Assembly (NCBI RefSeq): GCF_025244705.1
Contig: NZ_CP104207.1
Span: forward strand, 2,976,001-3,040,000
Reading direction: 5' to 3'
DNA: 64,000 bases
Origin: Sphingopyxis sp. PET50
Lineage (GTDB): Bacteria > Pseudomonadota > Alphaproteobacteria > Sphingomonadales > Sphingomonadaceae
Below are positions 36,706 to 46,779 of this stretch, piece by piece. How positions within the stretch are numbered: the stretch's first letter is position 1; every line of letters starts with the position of its first letter. The notes under the pieces are model-generated. The model worked only from the letters and a program-made list of their open reading frames with translations. It did not search any database and had not been told where the DNA came from. A program made the translations under genes and the position numbers.

Positions 36706-37193
36706 TGGATATCGTTCTTCGCGCGACGGTGATGTTCGCGATCCTCTATCTGCTCATCCGGCTGCTCGGGAAGCGCGAGCTGGGCCAGATGACCCCGTTC
36801 GAATTCGTCGTGCTCGTCGTGATGGGCGACCTCATCCAGCAGGGCGTCACCCACAACGACTTCAGCCTGACCGGCGCGGCGCTCGCGATCTGCACCTTCG
36901 CCTTCTGGGGCCTCGTCCTCAGCTGGACCGCCTATCTCTTCCCACGCGCCGAGGGCGTGCTCGAGGGCGAACCGCGCGTCCTGGTGCGCGGCGGCCGACT
37001 GGTCGAGGACCATCTGCGCCGCGACCGGCTGACCCGGTCCGAGATCGAATCGGAAATGCGGCTCGCCGGGATTGCCCGGCTTTCGGCGGTCGAATGGGCG
37101 ATCCTCGAACCCGAAGGCAAGATCAGCTTCATCAGGAAAGGCGACGACGGCGGCGCGGCGCGCCAGCGCGACGACGAGGGTGCGGCGCATTGA
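36705..37193 (+). CDS. DUF421 (YetF-like) membrane protein
   Basis: 162 residues: two to three N-terminal membrane helices (VMFAILYLLIRLLGKRELGQMTPFEFVVLVVMGDL) followed by the small C-terminal YetF domain (EGEPRVLVRGGRLVEDHLRRDRLTRSEIESEMRLAGI). The KRELGQMTPFEFVVLVVMGD block is the family signature. Function unknown; YetF homologues are linked to membrane stress. Translation is coupled to the upstream gene by TGATG. Its end lies just outside the left boundary of the tRNA-Gly island. Confidence 0.93.
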   Translation: MDIVLRATVMFAILYLLIRLLGKRELGQMTPFEFVVLVVMGDLIQQGVTHNDFSLTGAALAICTFAFWGLVLSWTAYLFPRAEGVLEGEPRVLVRGGRLVEDHLRRDRLTRSEIESEMRLAGIARLSAVEWAILEPEGKISFIRKGDDGGAARQRDDEGAAH

Positions 37194-37255
37194 CGCGAGA
37201 ACCGACAGCGCCGCGGCAGCCACGAGCCGGGGCCTTCATTTGCTTCGATGTCGGA

Positions 37256-37272
37256 AAAACTGGAGCGGGCGA
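37256..37272. mobile_element. Distal attachment-site copy of the tRNA-Gly 3' end (left end of island)
   Basis: AAAACTGGAGCGGGCGA at 37256-37272 is identical to 54382-54398, where it spans the last 12 bases of tRNA-Gly including the CCA complement, plus five bases beyond. Same orientation, 17 bases, and no tRNA body here: the pattern left by site-specific integration into a tRNA gene. Confidence 0.7.
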
Positions 37273-37463
37273 GATTTGCGGCCACGTCGGGAGGCGGAAG
37301 AAGTCCTTCTAATTCCCTTTTTACGCAACGACTTATTATTCACCCGCACTATCTTGAAGCCCTGCTTTGAAAATGAACGGGACGCTCTGGCGTCGCCCTC
37401 TCATCTCGGGAACCGGCATGGCGAGCGGGGAAACCTCCCCGGCTTGCAAGAAGCGATCAAAGT

Positions 37464-37691
37464 TTATGCGAGGCGCTTTAGCCCCAGGGGCTCGAGAGCG
37501 GCACGGCTGCCAGGCGATCCCCGAACCCTGTTGGCGATGTCGCAAACGTCGCGTTCGACCACCGCCTCGACATAGTTGGCATACCAGTCCTGCCGTCGGG
37601 TCCAGCGCCTGCGGGCGATGGCCTCGGGATAACCGCCCGCCAGAACAAGATGGACCAGATCGCCCGCGACCCGAAGCGGCCCCGGCCGCAT
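37464..37691 (-). pseudogene. Remnant of a DUF4143-type ATP-binding protein
   Basis: The fragment LVLAGGYPEAIARRRWTRRQ ... DWYANYVEAVVERDVCDIAN matches the linker/DUF4143 part of the common ATPase (AAA_14-DUF4143) proteins, often orphan toxin-antitoxin-like or island genes. Neither the Walker motifs nor the C-terminal domain remain; flanking frames are scrambled. It sits 200 bases inside the island's left end, and is a decayed gene rather than a functional one. Confidence 0.6.
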
Positions 37692-38354
37692 CCAAGACCA
37701 TAGATGCGGGTGATCCTATATCCGGGCGTAGCGTCGCCGCATCCTCGGTAGAATGGTCGAGGATGCTTCGTGGCGGCATTTTGTCATCGGATCACCGGGA
37801 CAAATCCATGCAAACCGCACGCCCCTCTCCTTTCCGCGCTAACCGCATGACGAGCCGGCGGCATAGGGTCGTCGGATCGTCGAGGGGAGATGTGAATATC
37901 CCCTCGCTGGCAATAGCTCTGGGGTGCTGTGCCTTCGCTTCATGTGACGATTTGCCATCGTTCGTTGTTTTCAGCTTCATGGTCCCTGCCATTCTTGAAT
38001 CGGCAGGCTTGGCCACGAGTATCGGCAAATCCGGGCCGAGGCGTGGGGTATCGCTGAATGCGCGCAGCCTGGCGCTGGAGGGCGTGGTTATGCTCGCGGC
38101 GATAGCGATGCGCCTTTCACCGATCGAACGCGACTTTCTTGCTGCCAGCCTGTTCGCGCTGCTGTGCCGGTTCTGGGGGCTAGCGCGGGAAAACCGCCAA
38201 TTCCAAAGCGAAGAGAGCTTCATCGCACCCTGTCCCAAGGAATAGGCTAGGCCTTGCCATCGGTGTGTAGCGGCTAGCCCCCCGCACAATAGGCGATCGC
38301 CGCGCCGTTCGCGATGCTGCGGCCCATCCACCGACCCCACCGAGGAGATATCGC
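37692..38354. other. Region without a recognisable gene
   Basis: Open frames exist on both strands (to 38245 on plus; 38361 to 37792 on minus) but none shows a domain, good codon bias or a ribosome site. Base composition is lower in GC than the neighbours. It is likely remnant island DNA, possibly the decayed divergent regulator of the following flavoprotein operon. Confidence 0.4.
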
Positions 38355-39572
38355 ATGGCACGGCAAATCGTCATTATCGGAGCTGGCTTTGCCGGACTGT
38401 TGGCCGCCCTTTCGGCTGCGCGCCTGCGCGACGAGAAGGGCGTTTCCGCCGAGGAGCTCAAGATCACGGTCGTCGCCCCCGAGCCCGCCCTGATCGTCCG
38501 GCCGCGCCTCTATGAGCGCGATCCGGCGTCGATGGCGGCCCCCCTCGGCGAGCTGTTCGCGGCGACCGAGATCGTCTTTCGCGCGGGCTGGGTCGATATG
38601 ATCGACGCTGGAAACGGAACCATCGGCGTCAAAGGCGGCAAGCCGGACGTAACGAGATCCTGCCTTATGACCGGCTGATCGTCGCGGCGGGGAGTCAGGG
38701 CTTCCAGCCGCCGATACCCGGCCTTTCCGACTTTGGTCACAGCGTGACGGACCGCGACGGCGCGGTCGCGCTCGACAGGCATCTGCTTGGCCTTGCCGAA
38801 CGGCCCGATTCCCCAGCGCGCAACACGGTCGTGGTCGCAGGCGGCGGCTTCACCGGGATCGAAGTGGCGACCGAGATGCCGGACCGGCTGCACGAAATTC
38901 TGGGGCAGGATACGCCTGTGCGCGTGGTCATCGTCGAACATGGTCCCTGTGTCGGCCGCGACATGGGCGACGAGCCGCGCCCCTATATCGAGGAGCGGCT
39001 GCGCGATCTGGGTGTGGAAACGATCGTCGGTTCGGGCGTCGCGGCGCTCGACGAAGGCGGCGTCACGCTCGGCAATGGCGCGCGGATCGAAACCGGAACG
39101 GTGATCTGGTCGGCGGGCATGCGCGCGTCGCCCTTGACCGCGCAGCTTCCGGCCGAGCGCGACAATCTCGGCCGCATCCTCGTCGATCCCGACCTGCGCG
39201 TGCCGGGCGCGCCGCATGTCTTCGCCACCGGCGATACCGCCAAGGCCGCAACCGACGACAAGGGCAATTTTTCGCTGATGTCGTGCCAGCACGCGCGCCG
39301 GCTCGGCGCCTTCGTCGGCCATAATGCCGCCGCCGACCTGCTCGGCGAGCCGACGCTCGCTTATGACCAGCCGTCCTATGTGGTGTGTCTCGACCTCGGC
39401 CCCGATGCCGCGATCTTCACGCGCGGATGGTCGCCCCGCGCGGTGGAACTGACGGGCGCCGAAGCCAAGAAGGTCAAGATGGAGATCAACGCCGTGTGGA
39501 TCTATCCAGCCGGCAGCCGAGCGGGAAGCGGCCTTCCAGAACGCCTTCGAGGCCCGCACGATCGATTTCTGA
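38355..39572 (+). CDS. NAD(P)/FAD-dependent oxidoreductase, type II NADH dehydrogenase-like, two frameshifts
   Basis: Pyridine nucleotide-disulfide oxidoreductase of about 405 residues. FAD motif IVIIGAGFAGLLAALSAARL at the start, NAD motif NTVVVAGGGFTGIEVATEMPDRL, and the FAD contact VPGAPHVFATGDTA; the C-terminus is MEINAVWIYP ... AAFQNAFEARTIDF. This is the NDH-2 family, membrane-peripheral NADH:quinone oxidoreductases. The first frame break, near 38664, looks like loss of one G (KPDGNEILPYDRL). The second, at 39516-39522 (GCCGAGC), is of the GCCGGC type. GAGGAG-like site before the ATG. Confidence 0.85.
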
Positions 39573-39683
39573 AAAGGCGTCGGCTAGGCCGGGCGAACGC
39601 GACCGGCCGACGCGCACCCTTCAACATGATTCCCGCCGCAGGCCGCTCCCCGGCCTGCCGCCTTTATCGAACAGGAAAAAGAC

Positions 39684-40658
39684 ATGACCGCTTTTCAGAA
39701 ACCGCTGGGCACATCCTTCGATCCCTTTACCACCGCCGAGGAGGTCGCAAACGGTATCGACCTTTCGGGCAAAACCGCGATCGTCACCGGCGGCGCTTCG
39801 AATCTGGGCCACGAAACGGTCCGGGTTCTCGCATCGAAGGGAGCGTCGGTCATCGTGCCGACGCGCGATGTGGCCATCGCGCGGCAAGCCCTTTCGGACA
39901 TCCCGAACGTCAGCGTCCTGCCGATGGACTTGCTCGATGCCGCCTCGATCGACCGCTTCGCGGCGGACTTCGTCGATGGCGGGGGCACGCTCGATCTTCT
40001 GATTCTGAGTGCGGGCGTGATGGCAACGCCCCTGTTCCGTGACGCGCGGGGCCGCGAAGGCCAGTTCGCCACCAACCATCTCGGCCATTTCCGGCTGACG
40101 CATGGACTTTGGCCAGCCCTCCTTCGCGCCGATGGCGCGCGCGTGGTCGTTCTTTCCTCGCGCGCGCACCAGCTCCGCGGGCTCGACCTGTCGGATCTCG
40201 ATTTCCAGCGTCGCACCTATGACAAATGGCTTGCCTATGGCCAGGCCAAGACGGCCAATGCGCTTTTCGCCGTCGCGCTCGATGCGCGCGGCGCGGAGCA
40301 TGGCATCCGCGCCTACTCGGTCCATCCCGGTTCGATTCTCGGGCCGCTGGCGCGCCACCTGACCCGCGAGGAGATCGATCAGTTCGGGGCCTTGAATGCG
40401 GACGGTTCAGCCGTCGTCGATCCGGCCCGCGACCTCAAGAATTCGCAGCAGGGCGCCGCGACGACGATATGGTGCGCGACGTCGCCTGCGCTGAACGGCA
40501 TCGGCGGGGTCTATTGCGAGGACAGCGATATCGCGCCCGTCGTCGCGGAAGGCGAGCTTGGCGGTCCGGGCGTGCGTCCGTTTGCGATCGATGGCGACAC
40601 CGCCGAAGCCCTCTGGCTGGAAAGCGCGCGGCTTCTTGGCATTCGCCAGCCTGGATAA
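39684..40658 (+). CDS. Short-chain dehydrogenase/reductase, retinol-dehydrogenase-like
   Basis: 324 residues. Cofactor loop TAIVTGGASNLGHETVRVLA (TGGxxxxG, with Asn-Leu instead of the usual Gly-Ile), LILSAGVM in place of the NAG motif, and active-site Y-G-Q-A-K in LAYGQAKTANALF with the upstream Ser in VVVLSSRAH. Length and C-terminal extension resemble the WW-oxidoreductase/retinol-dehydrogenase group. It follows the NDH-like gene by 111 bases and precedes the LOG gene by five, so a three-gene operon is likely. The substrate is unknown. Confidence 0.9.
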   Translation: MTAFQKPLGTSFDPFTTAEEVANGIDLSGKTAIVTGGASNLGHETVRVLASKGASVIVPTRDVAIARQALSDIPNVSVLPMDLLDAASIDRFAADFVDGGGTLDLLILSAGVMATPLFRDARGREGQFATNHLGHFRLTHGLWPALLRADGARVVVLSSRAHQLRGLDLSDLDFQRRTYDKWLAYGQAKTANALFAVALDARGAEHGIRAYSVHPGSILGPLARHLTREEIDQFGALNADGSAVVDPARDLKNSQQGAATTIWCATSPALNGIGGVYCEDSDIAPVVAEGELGGPGVRPFAIDGDTAEALWLESARLLGIRQPG

Positions 40659-40663
40659 CGCCG

Positions 40664-41272
40664 ATGAGCCCCGGATCATCGCTGGAGCGCCGCCGTCGCA
40701 TTTGTGTTTTTTCGGGTTCGAGCGCCGGAATCTCCGGGGCATATGAGCGCGCCGCGCGGGCGCTTGGCAAACGGCTCGCGCAAGGCGGCATCGATCTCGT
40801 CTACGGCGGCGCAGCGGTCGGTTTGATGGGCGCGATCGCCGATGCGACGCTGGCCGAAGGCGGCCATGTCACGGGCGTCATTCCGCAAGCCTTGGTGGAC
40901 AAGGAGGTCGCGCATCGCGGGCTGACGGAGCTGCACATCGTGAACTCGATGCACGAGCGCAAGGCGATGATGGCCGATCTCTCGGACGGCTTCATCGCGA
41001 TGCCCGGCGGGATCGGCACGTTCGAGGAGCTGTTCGAGGTCTGGACCTGGGCGCAGCTTGGCAGTCATGCCAAGCCGTGCGCCCTGCTGAACATTCTCGG
41101 CTTCTATGATCGCCTGCTGGAATTTCTCGGCCATGTGGTGGGACAGGGGTTTCTGAAGAAGGTCCATCGCGACATGCTGATTGTCGAGGAGGATCCGGCG
41201 GCGCTTTTGCACGCGATGGCACAATATAAGGCGCCCGCCGTCGGCAAATGGATCGGCCGGGGCGAACGCTGA
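40664..41272 (+). CDS. LOG-family protein (TIGR00730), nucleotide 5'-monophosphate phosphoribohydrolase
   Basis: 202 residues. The lysine-decarboxylase-like fold has IDLVYGGAAVGLMGAIADA and the diagnostic MPGGIGTFEELFEVWTW (PGGxGTxxE), plus the MHERKAMM segment. Homologues release free cytokinin-type bases or ribose-5-phosphate from nucleotides; they are not lysine decarboxylases. Starts five bases after the SDR stop. Confidence 0.92.
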   Translation: MSPGSSLERRRRICVFSGSSAGISGAYERAARALGKRLAQGGIDLVYGGAAVGLMGAIADATLAEGGHVTGVIPQALVDKEVAHRGLTELHIVNSMHERKAMMADLSDGFIAMPGGIGTFEELFEVWTWAQLGSHAKPCALLNILGFYDRLLEFLGHVVGQGFLKKVHRDMLIVEEDPAALLHAMAQYKAPAVGKWIGRGER

Positions 41273-41332
41273 CCTGTTGATTTTGCGAAAAATTTGCCGG
41301 GACGAACAGCGGTTCGTCCCGGCATTTGCGTA

Positions 41333-42302
41333 TCAGCTTCGGATGAAGGCCAACATATCCCTGTTGATCACGTCGGCATGGGTCGCCGCCATGCCGTGCG
41401 GATAGCCTTCATACGCCTTGAGCGTGCCCTTCGCGAGCAGCTTGACCGACAGCGGCGCCGAATCCGCGAACGGCACGACCTGGTCGTCGGTTCCATGCAT
41501 CACGAGCGTCGACACCTGGATTTTCTTCAGATCCTCGGTGAAGTCGGTTTCGGAGAAGGCCTTGATGCAGTCGTAATGCGCCTTGGCGCTGCCGACCATG
41601 CCCTGGCGCCACCAGTTCTGGATCAGCCCCTGGCTGACCTTCGCGCCCTCGCGGTTGAAACCATAGAAGGGACCCGACGCGACATCGAGGTAGAATTGCG
41701 AGCGATCCTCGGCGAGCGCCTTGCGGAAGCCATCGAACACCTCGACGGGCAGGCCGCCGGGGTTGCTCGCCTTCTTGACCATGACCGGGGGGACCGCTCC
41801 GACCAGGATCAGCTTCGCGATCGTTCCCGCCCTGGCGCGCGCGGCATAGTGCGCCGCCTCGCCGCCGCCGGTCGAATGGCCGATATGCACGGCGCCCTTG
41901 AGGTCGAGCGCGGCCACCAGCGCCGCGACGTCCGCGGCATAGCTGTCCATCTCGTTGCCCGCGTCGGTCTGCGTCGAGCGTCCATGACCGCGCCGGTCGT
42001 GGGCGATCACGCGATAGCCCTGCGCGAGGAAAAACAGCAGCTGGTTGTCCCACTCGTCGGCGGTCAGCGGCCAGCCATGATGGAAGACGAGCGGCTGCGC
42101 ATCGCGCGGCCCCCAGTCCTTGTAAAAGATCTGCGCGCCGTCGCTGGCGGTAATGAAGTTCATCGGATGGGCTCCTTGGTTTGCGGTGGGGGGAATTGCG
42201 CCAAGGCTCACAGCCTAGCCAACCGAAGCCGCTCGCAAGGACAACGCCGCCACCGGCGACGAACATCCGGCGATCGACCATGAAATCATGAAGTAGGGAC
42301 AT
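41333..42302 (-). CDS. Tat-exported alpha/beta hydrolase, haloperoxidase-like, frameshifted
   Basis: Non-heme chloroperoxidase-type hydrolase. The nucleophile is in HIGHSTGGGEA; the acid is in MHGTDDQVVPF; the histidine in YEGYPHGMAATH. Repairing GCCTAGC (42213-42219) to GCCGGC extends the protein upstream without a gap to MSLLHDFMVDRRMFVAGGG ..., a twin-arginine signal (DRRMF followed by a Gly/Val/Ala hydrophobic run), with GGAGG eight bases before this ATG (42302). Without repair the protein would seem cytosolic and start in the linker. Substrate unknown; perhydrolase or esterase activity is usual. Neighbours point to peroxide stress. Confidence 0.88.
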
Positions 42303-42395
42303 GCTGTGATCCTCCGCGTTGCGCCAGCTCCGCGTCGACATGACATAGGGGCGAAGTGGCGCTTCCCGGGATAATGAATCCCCGCAAACGCGCGA

Positions 42396-44295
42396 TTATA
42401 CGGGGGATGCGCTCGCGCTATGCGAAGGTAGGGGCGACCCCGGCTCCCGGACCTCATCGCCCTTCGCCATGGGCAGGGTAAAGGAGAAGCGCGCGCCGAC
42501 CGGGTCGCCATTTTCGGCGCGCAAGCGGCAGCCGTGCGCCTCGACGATCGAGCGGCAGATCGCGAGGCCCATTCCCATTCCCTGCGGCTTCGTCGTGAAG
42601 AAGGCCTCGCAGGCGCGATCTGGTTCGGCCAGCCCGGGTCCCGTATCGGCGACAACGATGCGTAGCCCCGCATGCTCGGGCACCGCCTCGAGGCTCAACC
42701 GCCGCCGGTCCGCCGGCATATCGGCCATCGCTTCGATCGCGTTGCGGAGGATGTTGAGGAGAACCTGCTGGATCTGGACCGGGTCGATCGCGACCAGCGG
42801 CAGGTCGGGGGCGAGCCGAATGTCGAGCAATATCCGGCAGCGCGCGAGTTCCTCGGCGAGAAGTTCGCGCACCTCCTCGACGAGCGAGCCGAGCGCCGAT
42901 GGCGTGCGCGGACCCGCGGTCCGGCTGAAGAGCGCGCGGATATGGCTGACGATGTCGGCGGCGGACTGGGCGCTTCGCGCGATCCGTTCGACGATCGCCT
43001 GCGCGCGTGCGACATTCGGAGGGTCGGAAGCGAGCCAGCGCCGACAGGCCTGGGCGTTGGTCATGATGGCGGCCAGCGGCTGGTTGACCTCGTGCGCGAT
43101 CGAGGCCGAAAGTTCGGCGAGGCTGGCCGCTTCGCTGGCCCGTGCAAGCTTGTCCTGCGCCTGCCGCAATTCCTCCTGCGCGCGGACCTGATCCTCGATA
43201 TCGAGGCAGACCCCGTTCCATTGCGCGATCGCGCCATCCTCGCCCCGCATCGCGGCCAGGCGGGTCTCGATCCAGCGATACGTCCCGTCGAAGCGGCGTT
43301 GCCTGTGGGTGAGCGCGTAGGACCTTCCGGTGCGCAGGGAATGATCGAGGCGCTGGCTTACCCGGGCGAGGTCGTCGGGGTGAATCATTGCGGCGAGAAG
43401 GCTCTGCAGTCGCGGCTCGCCGGGACGGTCCTTCCCTGCGACGTCGAAGCCGAGAAACTCCCGCATGTGGCGGCTGAAATAGACGGGCTTGCCTGCGGGG
43501 GTCATGCACCAGATCAGCAGCCGGCGCGGTCTCGATCAGCTCGCGCAGCGAGCGTTCGCTTTCGCGCAGGGCTTCGTCGGTCTTGCGGAAGACGTCGATG
43601 TCGAAGCCGGTGCCGTACCAGCCGGTGACGCGGCCGTCCCCGGCCCGCGCCGGGCGAATGGCGAACCGATGCCAGACATAGTCGCCGCTCGCGCGCAGGA
43701 CGCGATATTCATAGTTGAACGGCTCGCCGGCGCGCATGCAGCGGCGCAGTTCGGCAGCCGCGCCCTCATAATCGTCGGGGTGCACACCTTTTTTCCAGCC
43801 GAGGTCGCCGCCGTCGATGAAGGCGCCGCCGCCCAGCGGAGCGTTCAGGTCCTCCAGCGTCATCGCGATCGAGGTCTGCGCCATGGGCGTGGTATAGGTG
43901 AAATGTCCTTCGGCATCGAAGGCAAAGGCCGCGCCACAGAGATCTTCGATGATCCGCGCCGCGCGGACGGCCTCGCGGGTTTCTCCGAGCGATGCGGCCA
44001 GGGTCCAGATGTCGTCGGGGCCGTGGACGATCGGCGGGATGTCGACGCTGGCGGAGTAGGCGGGTTCGGCGCGATATTCGCGCCAGCGCCACGTGCCGCC
44101 CGCCTCGCGGTAACGATAGCCGACGACCTGCGGCACGCCGCTCCAAAAGGCCCGCGCCTCCGCCTGTGCGATGGCGTCGCGATCGTCAGGGTGAACCGGA
44201 TCCGATGTTTCGCCGCGCGCCTTCACGCGGCGCTTTCCGAAAAGCGCGCTCACGGCGATCCCGATGCCGGTGAAGAGGCCGACCGGCGCGATCAT
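42396..44295 (-). CDS. PAS-domain sensor histidine kinase 1, frameshifted
   Basis: About 630 residues after repair. A short N-terminal hydrophobic segment (VGLFTGIGIAVSALFG), three PAS/PAC units (e.g. YRYREAGGTWRWREYRAEP; HRQRRFDGTYRWIETRLAAM), then the HPK4-type dimerisation domain with phospho-acceptor His in SIAHEVNQPLAAIMTNAQAC and the ATPase boxes LNILRNAIEAM, DTGPGL and GMGMGLAICRSIVEAHG. HEVNQPLAAI is typical of FixL/DctB-like kinases. One break at 43517-43525 beside GCCGGC; repair gives ETAPALIWCMTPAGKPVY. Its ATG overlaps the stop of kinase 2 (ATGA). No heme-PAS His can be asserted. Confidence 0.88.
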
Positions 44296-46308
44296 GCTGC
44301 CGGTCGCGCGCGCGGCAGAACGACGCGGAATTCGGCGCCGCCGCCGGACGGGTTGGACGCCGACACCTCGCCGCCGTGGGCGGCGACGATCGACTGGCAG
44401 ATGGCGAGCCCGATGCCCATGCCCTGCGCTTTCGTGGTGAAAAAGCCGTCGAAGATATGGTCGAGATGCTCGGGCGCGATTCCCGGTCCGCTGTCGCGCA
44501 GGGTGAAGACCACGCCGCCCGCCGCGTCGGTGGCGGTCGCGACCAGGATTTCGCGTTCGGCCTCGCCCAGCCCCTCGACCGCCTGCACGGCATTGATCAG
44601 CAGGTTGACGATCACCTGCTGAAGCTGGATGCGGTCACCGACAATCGGCGGCAGCCCGCGGGCATAGGTGGTCGCCACGCGGATGGCGCGCGTTTCGATC
44701 TCGTGGCGGACGAAGAGCAGGCTTTCCTGCACGACCTCGTTGAGCGCGAGCGGCACCGCCTCGGGCGCCTGCTTGACCGCCATGCCGCGAATGCGCCGGA
44801 CGATGTCGTCGGCGCGCCGCGCGCCGGCCGCGATGCGCGCGGTCAACTGGGCGACCTTGCCGATGTCGGGCTCGTCGCGGGCGAGCCAGCGCAGGCTCGT
44901 TTCGGCGTTGGTCATGATCGCGGCGAGCGGCTGGTTGACCTCGTGCGCGATCGAGCTGGTGAGCTCGCCGAGCATCGAGACGCGCGCGGCGTGGCTGAAA
45001 TCGGCCTGAAGCTGCCGCAGCTGCGTTTCCATGCGCAGCCGCTCGGTCACGTCTTCGAGACTGAAGATGGTGGTATCGAGCTCGATCAGCGGTTCGGGGT
45101 AGGTGACCGAGAAGCGCACGTCGAGGACGCGTCCGTCGAGCGTGCGGACCTTCATGAACTCGCTGTAATTCCTGCGCCCGCTGAACCGGCCGATCATGAC
45201 GCGGCGCAGCGAAGCCGGGCTTTCGGTGAACAGGTAGCCGACGGGGCGGATCAGGTCCTGCACGCCCGCACCGCCGATGAGTTCGATCGCGCAGCGATTG
45301 ACGTCGGTGACCGGGACGCTGGTCGCGGCAAGCTCGACCAGTTCGGGATGATCGTCGAGATAGCGCTCGAAGTCGGTGACGCCGCGCGAGCGCAGCTCGG
45401 CGTAGATCTTGCCCATGTGGCTGGCATCGACCTGCCAGAGCGCGACCGGCATATAATGGATGAGCTTGCGGTAGCGCGCTTCGCTCGCCCGCAGGAACAG
45501 ATAGGAGCGATCGTCGTCGGCCGCGCCGTTCACGGTCACGAACAGCCGCCCCGGCCGATCGTCGCCCGCGCGCCACACCGTGACGAGGGGATCGCGCAGG
45601 ATTCCGTCGGAGGTGAGGCGGCGTTGACAGCCCCCTCCGTTGCTGTCGCGAAGCGCCTCGACGATGAGTTCGGCGAGGATCGCCCGGCTTTCCACCGGCC
45701 AGAAAGCGGCGACCGACTGGCCCGCCATCAGCGCGCGGCCGCGATTGCCGCCGACCAGCCGCGCGGTTCGCTCATTGACCTCGACGATCCGCGCGGTCTG
45801 GACCAGGCGGCGGTAAAGAGCGTCGCGTTCGCTTCCTTGGGCGCCGTCCGCGGGCGCTGCGATGAGGGAGAGGATTTCGGCGGCCGGTGCGACGTCGATT
45901 TCCCAGCTCGCGGCCATCAGCCGGTCGGGAACGGGGCCGTCCGGCCTATTCCCGGCGCGCGCATATTCGACGACGTCGCGCGGGGCCCCGCTCGCGTCGT
46001 AGCGCAGATGTCGCCGTGTCTCCACGACGCGGACATCGCCATCGCGGGTGAGTCGCCGGACGCGTCCTTCCCAGACGCCTTCCTGCATCAATTGCGACCA
46101 GGCGTGCGCCTCGTCCTCGGGCGCGGGCGAGAGCCGTGCGACGTCGGCGCCGCGCACCGCCAGCGCTGAGCCATCCGAAGAGCCGCTCGGCGGCGGGGTT
46201 CCAATAGCGTACCCTCCCGCGCGGATCGAAAATGACGATGCTTTCGGATGCGAGTTCGGCGATCCTCGCCTCGTCCTCGGCATGCGAATGGAGCAGCGCC
46301 GCGGTCAC
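44292..46308 (-). CDS. PAS-domain sensor histidine kinase 2, frameshifted
   Basis: Begins with GTG at 46308, overlapping the receiver protein's stop (GTGA). First PAS: SESIVIFDPRGRVRYWNPAAERLFGWPA..., restored by reading GCCGGC at 46165-46171 (seen as GCTGAGC); LFGWPA is a classic PAS motif, strong support for the repair. Further PAS/PAC units follow, then the kinase core with phospho-acceptor His in SSIAHEVNQPLAAIMTNAET and boxes VNLLINAVQAV, DSGPGIAP, GMGIGLAICQSIVAAHGG. About 30-35% of its core is visibly parallel to kinase 1, so the pair probably arose by duplication. Confidence 0.88.
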
Positions 46309-46694
46309 CGCCCCGTGTCCGGCCCCGCGCTCCCCATCGCCGACGCGAGCGCGCCGAGCAGATGCGCGTCGGTGACGGGCTTCGCAAGCCACGCACGGGC
46401 GCCGAGCGCGAGCGCGCGCATGCGCGTCTGTTCGTCGAGCACCGAGGAAAGGACGACCACCGGCATGCGGGCCCGCTCGTCATGGAGGCGCTCGATCAGC
46501 TCGATTCCGTTCATGCCCGGCATGCGGATATCGGTCACGAGGCAGTCGAAGCGGCGCGATCGGCGCGCGGCGAGAAAGTCCGCAGCGCTTTCGAAACAAT
46601 GGCAGGCGAGCCCCGAGACCATCAGCAGGTCGCCCAGGGCTTCGCGGACAGCCTCGTCATCGTCCACGATCGCGACGGTGGGGACATGGGGCAA
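46305..46694 (-). CDS. Single-domain response regulator (receiver only)
   Basis: 129-residue CheY-like receiver: acidic pair in VAIVDDDEAVREA, phospho-acceptor Asp in CLVTDIRMPGMNG, Ser in VVVLSS and Lys in AWLAKPV. There is no output domain. It may act as a phosphate sink or phosphorelay intermediate for the two kinases downstream, with which it is translationally coupled. The upstream FixJ-like gene ends 86 bases away. Confidence 0.93.
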   Translation of the reverse strand: MPHVPTVAIVDDDEAVREALGDLLMVSGLACHCFESAADFLAARRSRRFDCLVTDIRMPGMNGIELIERLHDERARMPVVVLSSVLDEQTRMRALALGARAWLAKPVTDAHLLGALASAMGSAGPDTGR

Positions 46695-46779
46695 GGGGCG
46701 ACATCCTCTTTCATGCGGTCTCCGGGACCGATGCCGTCAATGTCGCGCAGCTTGTAAGCCATTATAACCATACCAAAGT

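Noticed and set aside
37692-38354. Hypothetical genes on either strand left of the NDH-like gene
   Set aside because: No motif, no ribosome site, and poor codon character; described as a gene-free stretch instead.
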